Below, piece after piece: positions 1 through 10,962 of a stretch of 64,000 nucleotides of DNA. Under the pieces are notes generated by a model, which had not been told where the DNA came from, searched no databases, and saw only the letters and a list, made by a program, of their open reading frames with translations. The stretch spans positions 930,001 through 994,000 of the forward strand of contig NZ_LR217698.1 of NCBI RefSeq assembly GCF_900698855.1. The letters run 5' to 3'. The translations under genes were made by a program, and so were the position numbers. Source of the DNA: Erwinia_E haradaeae_F (GTDB lineage: Bacteria > Pseudomonadota > Gammaproteobacteria > Enterobacterales > Enterobacteriaceae). Each line of letters starts with the position of its first letter. Positions within the stretch are counted from its first letter, which is position 1.

Positions 1-374
1 TAAATGTTTCCTTCTACTTTTGTATCAATGTGAGTAAGATATAACCGTTCTGCTTTTGGTAACATTTGTTGGTAAATACTGCCACCACCAATAACCATCA
101 ACTCTTCTTCTGATCTAATCAGACTCAATGCTTTGTCAATAGTAGAAACCGACCTCACCCCTATAATATCTAATTTTTTTCTACTAACAACAATATTACA
201 TCGATCTTTTAGAGGAAAAGCAATAGATTCCCAGGTATAACGCCCCATAAGAACAGTCTTATGTAACGTCATTATTTTAAACCAACTTCGATCAACGGGT
301 ACATTCCAAGGAATCTTATTTCCCGCTCCGATTACACGATTACTTGCAATAGCTACAATAATACTAATTATCAT
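1..374 (-). CDS. folA: Dihydrofolate reductase FolA (3' end beyond the window)
   Basis: Reduces dihydrofolate to tetrahydrofolate with NADPH in the cytoplasm, feeding one-carbon metabolism. About 124 residues are visible from the ATG at 374; the C-terminal part runs off the left edge. Recognisable segments are SNRVIG near residue 11, NKIPWN at 19-24, the catalytic acid at D28 (one residue later than E. coli D27), MGRYTWES, VIGGGSIYQ and the YLTHID strand, all in family order. No frameshift is seen. In E. coli folA follows surA-pdxA-rsmA-apaGH, but here surA lies 53 kb away, so that cluster is broken up. The upstream 1.1 kb holds nothing coding. Confidence 0.95.
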   Translation of the reverse strand, partial: MIISIIVAIASNRVIGAGNKIPWNVPVDRSWFKIMTLHKTVLMGRYTWESIAFPLKDRCNIVVSRKKLDIIGVRSVSTIDKALSLIRSEEELMVIGGGSIYQQMLPKAERLYLTHIDTKVEGNI

Positions 375-1535
375 ACTATCAAATCCAATAATTAGTCCAA
401 TATATCACAAAAGAGTTTCTTATCAAAGACGACCTCATTAGATCTCATTTTTATTGAAACCTAATCTAGACTACCTATTTATCTCTAAAAAAAACCAATC
501 TTTCATTAGTTTTAATATCTTCTAATCTGCTTTAGTGTGATTTATAGATATTTCTACATCCTTACCCTTAGTAGATTCTAATTTAACCTATCCTACTACT
601 AATTTAATAATCCAAGCACAGATCAACGAAACAGTATATTTTCGTCCATGAAAATTAAGCTCTATACTTAAACTACAATCTATAATTACTAATATATTAC
701 TATATATTAGTTTTATAATAATAAAAGATTACAAAAATCAAATTTAATGCGCATATTCATATAAAAAGAATATCTATATATTAAATAATAATTAAGTTTA
801 AATCATAAAGCGATCAATTTATATGAACATTATATAAAAAACAAAAAATCTTATGTATTTTATCTATAGTATTCTTTAGGAATCAATCTATATCTAAATC
901 AAGAACAACAATAAGTAAACTAGAAATATATAATTAAAGAAATATTACCTATCTTATTAAAGTATTTTAACATAATTTTTATTACTACTATTAATTTAAA
1001 CTTCAACAAAAACCAATTAGAAATAGTTATTTATAAATTATTAGACAAACTAAATAAATCTATTTTTAAAAAAAATTAAACCTTTATTGATCTTCATTAA
1101 TGATGAAGTCTTATTAAATATCTTAAACAACTCTGTCTTAAACTCCAATTCTTTCCATCCATTTCTCATCCCTGAGAAATTGAGCTTTAAAAGAAAGAAT
1201 CCAAAAAAAAATACGAATAATGGTAGAAATAAAATAAAAAATTACATTAATATTACATATGATTCCTAGTCATTTTATTTAAAAATACTTTTATTAATCA
1301 TAAATTCACAATCTAAATATGAAATTCTGACTAGTTAAAAAACATAAAAATCTTTAAAGATAAATATCTCAACTAAAATTAACATGTCGATAAACTTAAA
1401 AAATACCTTAAGGCAAAACGATAAAAATTCTTGACGATATAATTTTTTTATCTAAAATAAATTAATATTTTTTAATACATAACTAAATACGCAAGATCAT
1501 ATTAATGAGATAATTTAATATATTATTAAAATTAA
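375..1535. other. AT-rich desert, no gene seen
   Basis: Very AT-rich DNA between folA and tRNA-Ala. The only sizeable open frame (1087-1269 +, TTG start) is lysine/asparagine/isoleucine-rich, has no ribosome site and resembles no family I know; I regard it as chance. No repeats or structured RNA recognised. Confidence 0.6.
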
Positions 1536-1608
1536 GGGGATATAGCTCAGACGGAAGAGCGCTTGCATGGCATGCAAGAGGCCAGCGGTTCAATTCCGCT
1601 TATCTCCA
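1536..1608 (+). tRNA. tRNA-Ala(GGC)
   Basis: Complete cloverleaf: acceptor GGGGATA pairs with TATCTCC (one G-U pair), D-arm GCTC...GAGC, anticodon stem CTTGC/GCAAG with loop ATGGCAT (anticodon GGC), T-arm AGCGG-TTCAATT-CCGCT. After discriminator A1608 the DNA reads CAA, so the CCA end is not encoded and would need tRNA nucleotidyltransferase. It stands alone between two deserts. Confidence 0.97.
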
Positions 1609-2073
1609 CAAAATATAAATCGATATTATATAATACATCGACATATATTCTAATATTCTATCAATATTTTATTATTGACTAAATCTTATTATGTATATAT
1701 CTAAAGAAGAGAAAAATTCAGATCTTCTAAACTAATTGGAAATTATAACATTATATGTCCTAAAATATCTTTCTATTATTCAATAATATCAAAGATAAAT
1801 CAGATGCTGCACGAGTATATTACAATATCTAAATGAAGTCTAAATTATTTTATAAACTGACCACTAATAAAAAATCTTCTAGATTAAAAGCATAATTCTT
1901 ATCTTACGTACTATACATTCTTAACTCAATCAGTTTTAAAATAAAATAATCTATAACAATGCTTACCTATATACAATTTATAGTTTATTGTATTCTAATA
2001 GAATACCATATTCACATAGTCAAATTTCAAAAAATATAATACTTACCTCTCCAATAAAATTCTATATATAATC

Positions 2074-2102
2074 TAAAAAATAAAAAATAAAAAATAAAAA
2101 AA
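2074..2102. repeat. Four tandem TAAAAAA units
   Basis: Units begin at 2074, 2081, 2088 and 2095; the last has one extra A. A low-complexity repeat typical of slippage in AT-rich neutral DNA. Confidence 0.8.
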
Positions 2103-3466
2103 TATAATTTAAATAAAATAGTCTAAATTCAATAATAAGATTTTAACAATATTCATAGAAGATAAACAAAGTTTAAAAAAAACTTAATATAAAAAAATAA
2201 AAAAATATACAAAACAAAATCCACGATTTTAATATCTAAAATATTAGATAATAATTAAAGACATAATTCTAAAAAAAGCTTATGGAATAAGCAAACATAA
2301 TAACCCATTACATTATTCGTTATCCTAATTTTGGACAAGAAAAACACAGTGAGAAACTAAAGAATCATAATATCTATTTTAAAAAAAATTAGATTGTTAT
2401 TACATCTAATCAATTTTTAAAGTGTTTTATAGAAAAAACATTTTCTATCAAGATAGAAAAATAAAACTTGTTTAACAAAAGCCATAATATTTAGTAAATA
2501 AGAATAAAATTCTTTTATATAATGTATTATACATGCTCTATTAGTCTTATTATTTTAGTATCTTTTCTTATATATTACTTCTGCTCTTACTAAAGCTAGA
2601 TAATAAAAAGACTATTAAATGAAAAATATTATTCAAAAATTAAAAGAATATAGTAGATATTTCATTATAGTTTTGAAAAACTCATTCTACTTTAATAAAA
2701 AATTAGATATATATGTTTTACAATTACAGCCTTCTTTCTTCTCTATTATTAAAAAAATAATAAATTTATCAATCAAAATAATAGTTTCATTCTAGTATTC
2801 TCTTACTCTTATCTCATCTCAAAATCTATATCATACAGATAAAATTTAAGATAAAATATGGTAATAGCTTATATGATAAGCAATATTACAACATATCTTC
2901 ACTTTAAAAATAACCATCTAGATTTAGATTCAATTAATCTATGTTAAATAATTTATCTTTATTCTATCTAAAATCTTGTGATAATATTACAATCCTTTTT
3001 AGTTGAAATTATCAATACACATAAACTTTAATAGATAACAATAATTCTTTTCAATAAATCACTGCATCAGACTTAATGTATACTCACAAATATCTAATCT
3101 AACTAAATATCTAAGCTCTTAACTAACTGTATAATATAACACTCAACAAGCATTACCTAAGATAAATAAAATATTCAGATCAATATGAAAGTTCATAAAT
3201 AAATCTTTCACATTCTATAAATCTTACTAGAATAAGATAATGATGAAAATATGATAAAACCAAGAAAAAGTAATATTATCTATCAGATAATCTGATTAAA
3301 TTACATAGCTATTTAATTGAAAAAATAGCCCAATCAACTTTCTTTTATGTCTAACCATAACACTAATTATATTTGATAATCTAAAAAAAATTATTCTGAT
3401 TTAATAATCAGTAAATAATATTAATTTTCATGTCTTATGTAAAATTAAGTTATATTTTAACATCTT

Positions 3467-3489
3467 TTATTCTCTCTTATTCTCTCTTA
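3467..3489. repeat. Tandem 10-base duplication (TTATTCTCTC)
   Basis: Two full copies at 3467-3476 and 3477-3486 followed by a partial third. A short duplication in noncoding DNA. Confidence 0.8.
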
Positions 3490-3665
3490 ATAAAAACTTA
3501 AATTATAACAATAAATTACTAATCTTATAATAAAATTATAAAAAATATCAAAAGAAAAAATATTTTAGTAAATATCAATTCACTTAATAATAACGATTAA
3601 GGACTATCTGATAAGATAATAACATTTTTGAATATCTAAATCTTCATAATACTTATTATTCGAAT

Positions 3666-4643
3666 CTAAATTAAAACAATAATTAACGAAAGTAACGCAT
3701 TTGCTTCCAGCGGTGATAGAACGACATTCACTGGCAAATACCACCAATTATCCTGAGCAAAATTACGAACTTTAACTGCATCCTTTTCAGTCATAAGCAA
3801 AGACTGTTCTCTTGAGACTAGAGAATATAACATTTTTTCAGTATAGAACTGATGATCAGAAAAAGATACTTTCTTGAGTATTATCACTCCTTGCTTTTCC
3901 AGTGTATTAAAAAATCTCTGCGGATATCCAATACCAGCCATCGCTACCACATTCTTTAGGCATACAGCTGGAGCACGCTTTCCAGAGCGTAAGTTCACCG
4001 CTAAATCAGGTTGTAAAAACATACTGAATTCACCTGGTAAAACTGTACCACCATTAGTTATTTTTGCTGTCACATTACGCAATCGACTTTCTCGTTCACG
4101 CATGGGACCCGCTGGAAGCCACCATCCATTACCAAATCGTCTCTCACCATCAATAACTACAATCTCAACATCACGAGCTAGGGCATAGTGCTGTAATCCA
4201 TCATCACTAATAATTACATCCACTGAAGACTGAATTAATAACGACTCAACTGCATTTCGTCTTACAGGTGATACTACTACTATTGCTTTTGTTCTCTGAT
4301 AAATTAATATCGCTTCATCTCCAGCTTCGTATGTAGTGGTTTGTGGCCCGACTATCAATGGATTAGATCCTGACTTTCCACCGTAGCCACGAGAAACAAC
4401 ACCAACAGAAAAACCTAAATCTTGTAAAGAAAGAACCAACCAAATAACTAATGGAGTTTTTCCAGTTCCACCGGAAGTTAAATTTCCTACTACTACTATA
4501 GGCACAGAAGAACGCCACGCTTTTCTCCAACCTAAAAGATAACTTAAGCGTATGAAATTAGTTATTAATCCATATATTAAGCTTAATGGTAATAATAAGT
4601 AGCGAAAAATCCCATATTCACAATAAATAAACTTATTAACCAA
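3666..4643 (-). CDS. lpxK: Tetraacyldisaccharide 4'-kinase LpxK
   Basis: Inner-membrane kinase that phosphorylates the 4' position of the lipid A disaccharide, making lipid IVA. The start is uncertain. A TTG at 4643 lines up with the first residue of E. coli LpxK, gives 325 residues (E. coli 328) and overlaps the end of msbA by 8 bases; an in-frame ATG at 4667 would add eight residues. Neither has a good ribosome site. An N-terminal membrane-associated helix (LLLPLSLIYGLI) is followed by the P-loop VVVGNLTSGGTGKTP, then VSRGYGG, the ISDDGLQHY motif, FGNGWWLPAGPMRE and LMTEKDAVK. The msbA-lpxK operon is the standard enterobacterial arrangement. Confidence 0.96.
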   Translation of the reverse strand: MVNKFIYCEYGIFRYLLLPLSLIYGLITNFIRLSYLLGWRKAWRSSVPIVVVGNLTSGGTGKTPLVIWLVLSLQDLGFSVGVVSRGYGGKSGSNPLIVGPQTTTYEAGDEAILIYQRTKAIVVVSPVRRNAVESLLIQSSVDVIISDDGLQHYALARDVEIVVIDGERRFGNGWWLPAGPMRERESRLRNVTAKITNGGTVLPGEFSMFLQPDLAVNLRSGKRAPAVCLKNVVAMAGIGYPQRFFNTLEKQGVIILKKVSFSDHQFYTEKMLYSLVSREQSLLMTEKDAVKVRNFAQDNWWYLPVNVVLSPLEANALLSLIIVLI

Positions 4644-6381
4644 ATTGCATTTTATAAAGTTGCGCATATACACCAGGTGCAGATAATAAATTGTGATGAG
4701 TACCACGCTCCACAATCTCCCCATCTTCAACAACAATGATTTCATCAGCATTCTCAATGCTAGAAAGACGGTGAGCAATTACAAGAGAAGTTCGATTTTT
4801 TTGTAACTCTTCTAATGCCGCCTGAATAGAACGCTCAGACTCAGTATCAAGTGCTGAAGTCGCTTCATCTAAAATAAGAATTGGACAATCACGTAACATA
4901 GCACGCGCAATAGCAATTCTCTGACGTTGTCCTCCAGAAAGCACTACGCCATTATCTCCAATTAATGTATCAAGCCCATGATCCATTTTACTAATAAACT
5001 CCATCGCATGTGCTATAATAGCTGCTCTCTCAATGTCATTTCGACTATATTTCTCTTGACAAGCATAGGCGATATTATTGGCTACTGTATCATTAAATAA
5101 ATGCACATTTTGTGATACTAGAGCCACCTGGCTACGTAATGAACCTAATCTATACTCACGTAAATCATAACCATCTAAAAAAATATTACCAAACTGAATA
5201 TCATAAAATCGAGTAAGTAAACTTGCTATTGTTGATTTTCCAGACCCAGAACGACCTACCAAGGCCACAGTTTTTCCTTCTGGAATAGTAAAATTAATAT
5301 TCTTTAATGCAGGAAATTCTCGACCTGGATAACTAAAAGTCACATTACGAAATTCAATTCTACCAACAACACGCTCTACACTATATTGACCCTGATCTAT
5401 TTCTTTTTGACTATCAAGAATCGAAAATAAAGTTTGACAAGCCGCCATACCACGCTGAAAATGAGAATTGACATTTGTTAAAGACTTTAAAGGCCTCATT
5501 AAACCTATCATTGAAGAAAAAACTACAGTAATGGTTCCAGCAGTCAAAGTCTCTGTTACACTAGGAAAGCTAGCCACAAAAAGAACAAATGCCAATGCCA
5601 GTGAAGCAATCAATTGAATAATTGGATCAGAGATAGAAGAAGCAGAAACCATCTTCATACCCTGTTGTCTCATACAATTACTAACACGATTAAAACATTC
5701 ATTTTCAATGTCCTGACCCCCAAAAATTAATACTTCTTTATGACCTTTTAGCATTTGTTCAGCACTTGTTGTGACCTGACCCATCATATTTTGCATATTT
5801 TTACTAATAATACGAAAACGCTTAGACACAGTACGAATAGCCAATGATACCATAGGCGCTAATACAATCAGAATTAAAGACAGCTGCCAACTATAGTAAA
5901 ACATAAGTATGAACAACCCAATGATTGAGGCCCCTTCACGTACTATCGTAACCAAAGCACTAGAAGAAGAAGAAGCAACATGCTCCGAATCATAAGTAAT
6001 ACGAGATAATAGAGCGCCAGTAGACTGTTGATCAAAAAAAGATACAGGCATGCCCATCATATGATTAAACAAACTACGACGTATCTTCATAACCACATTA
6101 CCAGAAACCCATGAAATACAATAGCTAGAGATATAGCTAGTTACACCTCGTAATAACATTAAGGCGATAATCACTAAAGGCATCCACGATAATACTTTAT
6201 GCCCTGTTTTTCCAAAACCATCATCAAGTAAAGGTTTTAACAACGAAAGCATTAAAGTATCACCCACAGCATTAAAGATCAGTGAAATAGAAGCAACAAT
6301 TAATCCTAATTTATATGGTGTAATGATCGGCCATAACCGATGGAATGTTCTCCAGGTAGAAAAGTTTTGATCTAGATACAT
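4636..6381 (-). CDS. msbA: Lipid A export ATP-binding/permease MsbA
   Basis: Homodimeric ABC transporter that flips lipid A-core from the inner to the outer leaflet of the inner membrane. From the ATG at 6381 it has 581 residues (E. coli 582) and begins MYLDQNFSTWRTFHRLWP, matching the family start; an in-frame upstream ATG at 6429 would add 16 unconserved residues. The N-terminal half is the six-helix membrane domain. The C-terminal half carries Walker A (GRSGSGKST), Q-loop VSQNVHLF, signature LSGGQRQR, Walker B ILILDEATSALD and the H-loop AHRLS. It overlaps lpxK. An intact MsbA with lpxK and lptD elsewhere in the window indicates that lipopolysaccharide is still made and exported. Confidence 0.98.
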   Translation of the reverse strand: MYLDQNFSTWRTFHRLWPIITPYKLGLIVASISLIFNAVGDTLMLSLLKPLLDDGFGKTGHKVLSWMPLVIIALMLLRGVTSYISSYCISWVSGNVVMKIRRSLFNHMMGMPVSFFDQQSTGALLSRITYDSEHVASSSSSALVTIVREGASIIGLFILMFYYSWQLSLILIVLAPMVSLAIRTVSKRFRIISKNMQNMMGQVTTSAEQMLKGHKEVLIFGGQDIENECFNRVSNCMRQQGMKMVSASSISDPIIQLIASLALAFVLFVASFPSVTETLTAGTITVVFSSMIGLMRPLKSLTNVNSHFQRGMAACQTLFSILDSQKEIDQGQYSVERVVGRIEFRNVTFSYPGREFPALKNINFTIPEGKTVALVGRSGSGKSTIASLLTRFYDIQFGNIFLDGYDLREYRLGSLRSQVALVSQNVHLFNDTVANNIAYACQEKYSRNDIERAAIIAHAMEFISKMDHGLDTLIGDNGVVLSGGQRQRIAIARAMLRDCPILILDEATSALDTESERSIQAALEELQKNRTSLVIAHRLSSIENADEIIVVEDGEIVERGTHHNLLSAPGVYAQLYKMQFG

Positions 6382-6906
6382 AATGTAACCAGTGTTAGTT
6401 GAAACAGAACTAATTATTCTAACCAGCATCTCTAGTCATACAAAACTATTTCTGATACTAGCAAGTTATTATTTCTGTTAGGCTAAGGACATAATTAAGG
6501 TACAGTTATTTCCTAAACATCTTGCTCCTTACACCCAAAAAAGAAAAGGATAGATCCTTGATCCTTCAAAAATCTTACCGTATTTCTATACACAGGGTCT
6601 GATTACAAATACCAGTCTATTAACATAATTACTCCTTCTAACTTCCTATAAAAGGAAGTTATTAGTACTATGGGCATTATAACAAATGAGATAAGTCCTA
6701 AAGATTTAAGACATGCTAATATGAATTATATATTTTTTATAGCTATTGTTACGAGATTAAATTAAATTGATAGAACTTTGTATAACTATTTAATCAAATA
6801 CTAAAACTCACTGCAACATAGCCAATCAATACAGAGATATCAGTAGATAACACAACTTGATTGACGTAATACAAAAACCTATTTTAGGGTAAAAGGTAAC
6901 ATATTA
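6382..6906. other. Divergent msbA-tsaB intergenic region with hairpin and mini-ORFs
   Basis: Less AT-rich than the true deserts. It holds a perfect 8-bp hairpin (6639-6661) flanked by two divergent ribosome-site-plus-ATG signals: a 7-codon ORF on the minus strand (6603-6626, preceded by AAGGAGT) and a 31-codon ORF on the plus strand (6670-6765, preceded by AAGGAAG in the hairpin). These may be gene remnants or leader sequences. Nothing else is recognised. Confidence 0.4.
6639..6661. promoter_or_regulatory. Perfect 8-bp hairpin between divergent short ORFs
   Basis: TAACTTCC (6639-6646), loop TATAAAA, GGAAGTTA (6654-6661). There is no T-run on either side, so it is not a standard terminator. 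The 3' arm contains a Shine-Dalgarno-like AAGGAAG for the plus-strand mini-ORF. Role unknown. Confidence 0.4.
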
Positions 6907-7602
6907 ATGCGTATATTAGCACTTGAGACAACAGTAGAAGCCTGTTCAGTTGCACTACTCAATAACAAGAATGAGCGTTTTTATTTTGAACAAAGTTCTG
7001 AAAAACATGCACAACGTATTCTTCCATTAATACAGAAACTATTACAACATGAAAAAATTACTTTAAAACAAATAGACGCTATTGCTTTTAGTTGTGGACC
7101 TGGTAACTTTACTGGTGTACGTGTTGGAACAAGCATTGCGCAAGGTCTAGCATTAGGTTCTGAAATACCATTAATAGGAATTTCAACTCTTAAAATTATG
7201 GCAGAACAAGCTTGGAGGGAACTAGGTGCTCAACGCGTTCTAGTTGCCATGAACGCAAAGCTAGGTGAAATTTATTGGGCAGAATATCAAAGAAACCTTC
7301 ATGGTTCTTGGCTCGGAAAAGAAACTGAATCTATATTAAATATAGAAACCATATTGAATCGGATAACTAACCTTACTGAAAAATGGATCTGTGTAGGCTC
7401 AGAGTGGATACAGCGATCAGAGTTAACACAACTTTCATTAATCAATCTCATAAAAACGACAATTGTTTTACCACATGCAAAAGACATTTTACCGCTAGCT
7501 CTGAAAATATTATCAAAAGGTATCCATACTAAAGTAGAAGATGTAGCTCCAACATATTTACGCAGCACTGAGATCTATAATAAAATGATAAGAATTCCTT
7601 AA
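6907..7602 (+). CDS. tsaB: tRNA t6A biosynthesis protein TsaB
   Basis: Scaffold partner of TsaD in the TsaBDE complex, which makes threonylcarbamoyladenosine at position 37 of ANN-decoding tRNAs. 231 residues, the same length as the E. coli protein. The N-terminus MRILALETTVEACSVAL is the ASKHA-fold start, followed by KHAQRILPLI, the family signature FSCGPGNFTGVRVG (residues about 62-75) and GISTL. An AAGG sequence lies about nine bases before the ATG at 6907. It stands alone; neighbours are a noncoding stretch and tRNA-Trp. t6A modification is essential in most bacteria, which explains retention. Confidence 0.96.
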   Translation: MRILALETTVEACSVALLNNKNERFYFEQSSEKHAQRILPLIQKLLQHEKITLKQIDAIAFSCGPGNFTGVRVGTSIAQGLALGSEIPLIGISTLKIMAEQAWRELGAQRVLVAMNAKLGEIYWAEYQRNLHGSWLGKETESILNIETILNRITNLTEKWICVGSEWIQRSELTQLSLINLIKTTIVLPHAKDILPLALKILSKGIHTKVEDVAPTYLRSTEIYNKMIRIP

Positions 7603-7890
7603 TTAAAATAAGCATTCGCATTACTATATCAATCAATATTAATATTACTAATTTTTATCTTAAGATTCAATACAATATATTTTCATATACAAATCTATAC
7701 CGCCTCTAAAATAAAAACAATATGAACTAACTTTCATATAAACTGAAATATATTATTTTGAAACAAGTATATAAATCCAATATAGAAAATAATTTACTCT
7801 ATTTTATTTTAAATATCTTCTAGTTAAGAAAAGGGCTATCTCCCAAACATAATTACAGAATTTATTCTTTCAAGTTAGTATAGTTTAGTA

Positions 7891-7966
7891 TGGCAGGGGC
7901 GGGGAGACTCGAACTCCCAACTTCCGGTTTTGGAGACCGATGCTCTGCCAATTGAACTACGCCCCT
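7891..7966 (-). tRNA. tRNA-Trp(CCA)
   Basis: 76 nt including an encoded CCA end. Acceptor AGGGGCG pairs with CGCCCCT; the anticodon loop contains CCA; the T-arm GGGAG-TTCGAGT-CTCCC is intact. In enterobacteria tRNA-Trp commonly closes an rRNA operon after 5S rRNA and tRNA-Asp. Here 2.5 kb of eroded DNA separates it from tRNA-Glu (see findings). Confidence 0.98.
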
Positions 7967-10438
7967 ATAACGCAAACAGCTAAATTAATAAACAAAATTT
8001 AATCCATTCTAGACACTAAACAATAGAAAGACATTTTACTCTCCTAATACAAATTAGATTGTACTAAAATATGATTATTATCATATCCTTTTTTTGAAAA
8101 CAGCGTATTAATACTGATATATAATCATATCAAATTAAGTGATATATCTTAGATCTTTAATCTAAGCAAGATCTTTCAATATGAATTGACAATATGATCA
8201 ATAATTTTATGACCAATCCTTGTATATTGACATAAAATTCATCATGCTCTAATGGTATTAAGAGTACTCTTATCTAGAGAGTAATATGCAAACTGATTTA
8301 GTTTATCTTAAATTAAGATAAAATAATATAAAAGTCGTATACCAGATTACATGTAATATATGCTATTAATGTATTTAATATACATACAAACTTAAAAAGA
8401 AATCACCTAAATTCTTAGGTATATTCAAATATAATACTAAAATATAATATAATAAATATTATATAAAAATATAAATTAAACCTATTGTTTATTTCTATAT
8501 CAAAATCATCTAGAAATAAATGTAATTTAGGAAAATGGAAAAAATTCAAAAAAATCTTCCACTTTTGTTAGTAATACATATCCAGATTATCTTAACGCTT
8601 AGTTAATATAAGATCATAAACAAAACAATAAGAAATAAAATATTTTTGAACAATAAATAAAAAAGATATCAAAAATCTTAATTTATGTATTGAACCGCTT
8701 CTTTAGAAGAAAAATAAAGATTATATAAAACTAAAATATACTATCATCACTATTCATTCTAATAGTCACTATAACTTCTCATATAAAAAATAAACACCTA
8801 TTAAATACTCATTAACATAGGTAGATGAAACTAATTCTATAAAACAATCTATATACTATAATAAAATGATATTAATATATTTTCACACCCAATACATCTA
8901 TTGTAGATCTATATAGCATCATATGATAAGTTATGAACTTTTAAAGTTCATAAATAACGAATTATACAACAAAATAATAAATAAATACATCAAAATAATC
9001 AGTGCTTTCTATATAATCGATTCTTGTTTAGATACTACTAGAATAGTATAAATTTATTAATATTCTTTTTTCGTAAAATACCGAATAAACTAGAAAATCA
9101 TACGAAAAACTAATATCTATAGTTAATTATCACTCATCTAATAACTCCTTGTATCTATAGTAAAATTTATTACTTATTAAAAAATCATATATATTTTAAT
9201 AAAAATCTATAATAATTAAGAAATTTTTATCTCAAATATCATTTCATATCGAATATAAATAGTGTATCTAGTAGTTAGATGAATTAAGGTATTTCTAAGT
9301 GAAATTATATTACAAAATAAAAAATAAATACTAAATTATAGCATGATATTCTACTATGATGCATTCACTAATACTTTAAATTAAAAATAACATATTAATT
9401 CAATATATTGTATTAAAAAATAACTACTTTTTTTCTCATAATTAACATCATTATATAATCTTAATTAATTACTTATTCTTATATTTATATTATGTAATAT
9501 AAATTATTTATTATTTAAAATATCAAAATTAAAGTGCAGTTATGCTATATAGCGATTTTAAATAAAAAAACTTAAATAAATTAATTTTTAATATTTTATT
9601 ATAAAATTATTCTTCCTTTTATTTGTAAATAAAATTAACCAATATAGATCAAGATTTTTCATTATTCTAATTAATATATAATATATTTTACCAATTTTAC
9701 ATATTTTAAAAACAAATAAAATCAATACAATTTGATATATAAATTTTTTTAAAAAAATCCTATAAATAGTAATTTAAATAAAGATTTGATTTATAATTAA
9801 TCATATTAGTTAAAATCTAAACTATATATGTATTTTATTCCTATTAATTGTATTTCAATTAATACTTGATCAAAATTTTATTTATAAAAAGGAAGTAAAA
9901 ATGAAATAAAAATAATAGCAAATATTACTTAAGAACCTTTCGGACCAAAATCTAATTTTATAGACAATAGATAAGCTTTGACTATATTTATAGATTAATT
10001 ATTTTATGTTTAAATGATTAATATAACAATCTTACATAAAATGAACTTCTCTACGAAATTCTAACCTCCGCTCTAAAAAAATTAAAACTATAATGATGTA
10101 TTATATTATATAATAATATATTATATATTATTCATACGTAATATCTGATAGTAATTTTATATAAAAAATTTAACTAAAATTACAACATCAAATAAATATT
10201 GTACATAATCTGCCATTTATCATTTTAAATATAACTTTATCCAAAATTTCACTTATGTAGTATTTCATGATTAAATTGATAGAAGAATATATAAACTCAT
10301 TATTTTATAATAAAATAATCAACTTTACTGACATTTCGTAAAAATTAGAGTATAACCATTATTTCCAATACCTACTATAATCTTAGTTTAGATTTTACCT
10401 CTAAACACAAAAATATAACGTATTACTAATTATGTTCT
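7967..10438. other. AT-rich desert at the presumed site of lost 23S and 5S rRNA genes
   Basis: About 2.5 kb between tRNA-Trp and tRNA-Glu, both on the minus strand. In the usual enterobacterial rRNA operon this interval holds the 23S and 5S genes. I see no conserved 23S or 5S segment and no open frame, only random-looking AT-rich sequence. Its place as an rRNA relic is inferred from the flanking genes. Confidence 0.4.
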
Positions 10439-10514
10439 TGGTGTCCCCAAGGGGATTTGAACCCCTGTTACTGCCGTGAAAGGGCAGTGTCCTAGACCTC
10501 TAGACGATGGGGAC
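10439..10514 (-). tRNA. tRNA-Glu(TTC)
   Basis: 76 nt with encoded CCA. Acceptor GTCCCCA pairs with TGGGGAC; the anticodon stem-loop CTGCC-CTTTCAC-GGCAG gives anticodon TTC; the T-arm AGGGG-TTCAAAT-CCCCT is intact. This tRNA normally lies in the 16S-23S spacer of an rRNA operon. Its position just downstream of murI matches the rrnB neighbourhood of E. coli with the rRNA genes removed. Confidence 0.98.
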
Positions 10515-10962
10515 TCTTTTTATCTTAATTATAGATTTAAAACTTCATTAATATATGATGTACATCATCTATAAATCATCATTATAACTAATAAATAACT
10601 AATAATATTATTTATATAATATAATATATGATATTCTATATATTAAACTTATCCTAACAATCTCAAAAAATATAAAAATAAATATCATAATTCATTATAA
10701 CACTAATCTTCTACTTTATTCAATCATTTTAACACATAGTTAAAAATTAATCTCTTATAATAATTAATTATTTTAGAAAAAAATCATTATTACCATCTAA
10801 AAGATTCAATTTACTTCTTGTATTAAAATAATACATAAAATTTTATAAATTCTAACTATATCAGATGTCTTTCTTGATATCAACTTATTACCATAAATAA
10901 TACATCTAAAAAAATTAAAAAAACTATGTTCTACATACTACATTCGTACCAAACACCCAACT
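10515..10962. other. murI to tRNA-Glu gap, presumed site of a lost 16S rRNA gene
   Basis: 448 bases of AT-rich DNA where E. coli has the roughly 1.5-kb 16S gene of rrnB. No conserved 16S segment is recognisable. No open frame and no clear terminator for murI. Confidence 0.4.

Larger units (their letters stand above)
1609..3665. other. AT-rich desert, no gene seen
   Basis: About 2 kb without a convincing open frame on either strand. It contains two short tandem repeats (2074-2102 and 3467-3489) and otherwise random-looking AT-rich sequence. Any ancestral gene has decayed beyond recognition. Confidence 0.6.

Noticed and set aside
1087..1269. 60-codon plus-strand open frame
   Set aside because: TTG start, no ribosome site, K/N/I/L/S-biased composition expected from random AT-rich DNA, no family resemblance.
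375..1535. CRISPR arrays, insertion sequences or prophage genes anywhere in the window
   Set aside because: No regularly spaced repeats, transposase, integrase or phage motifs were seen on reading the window.
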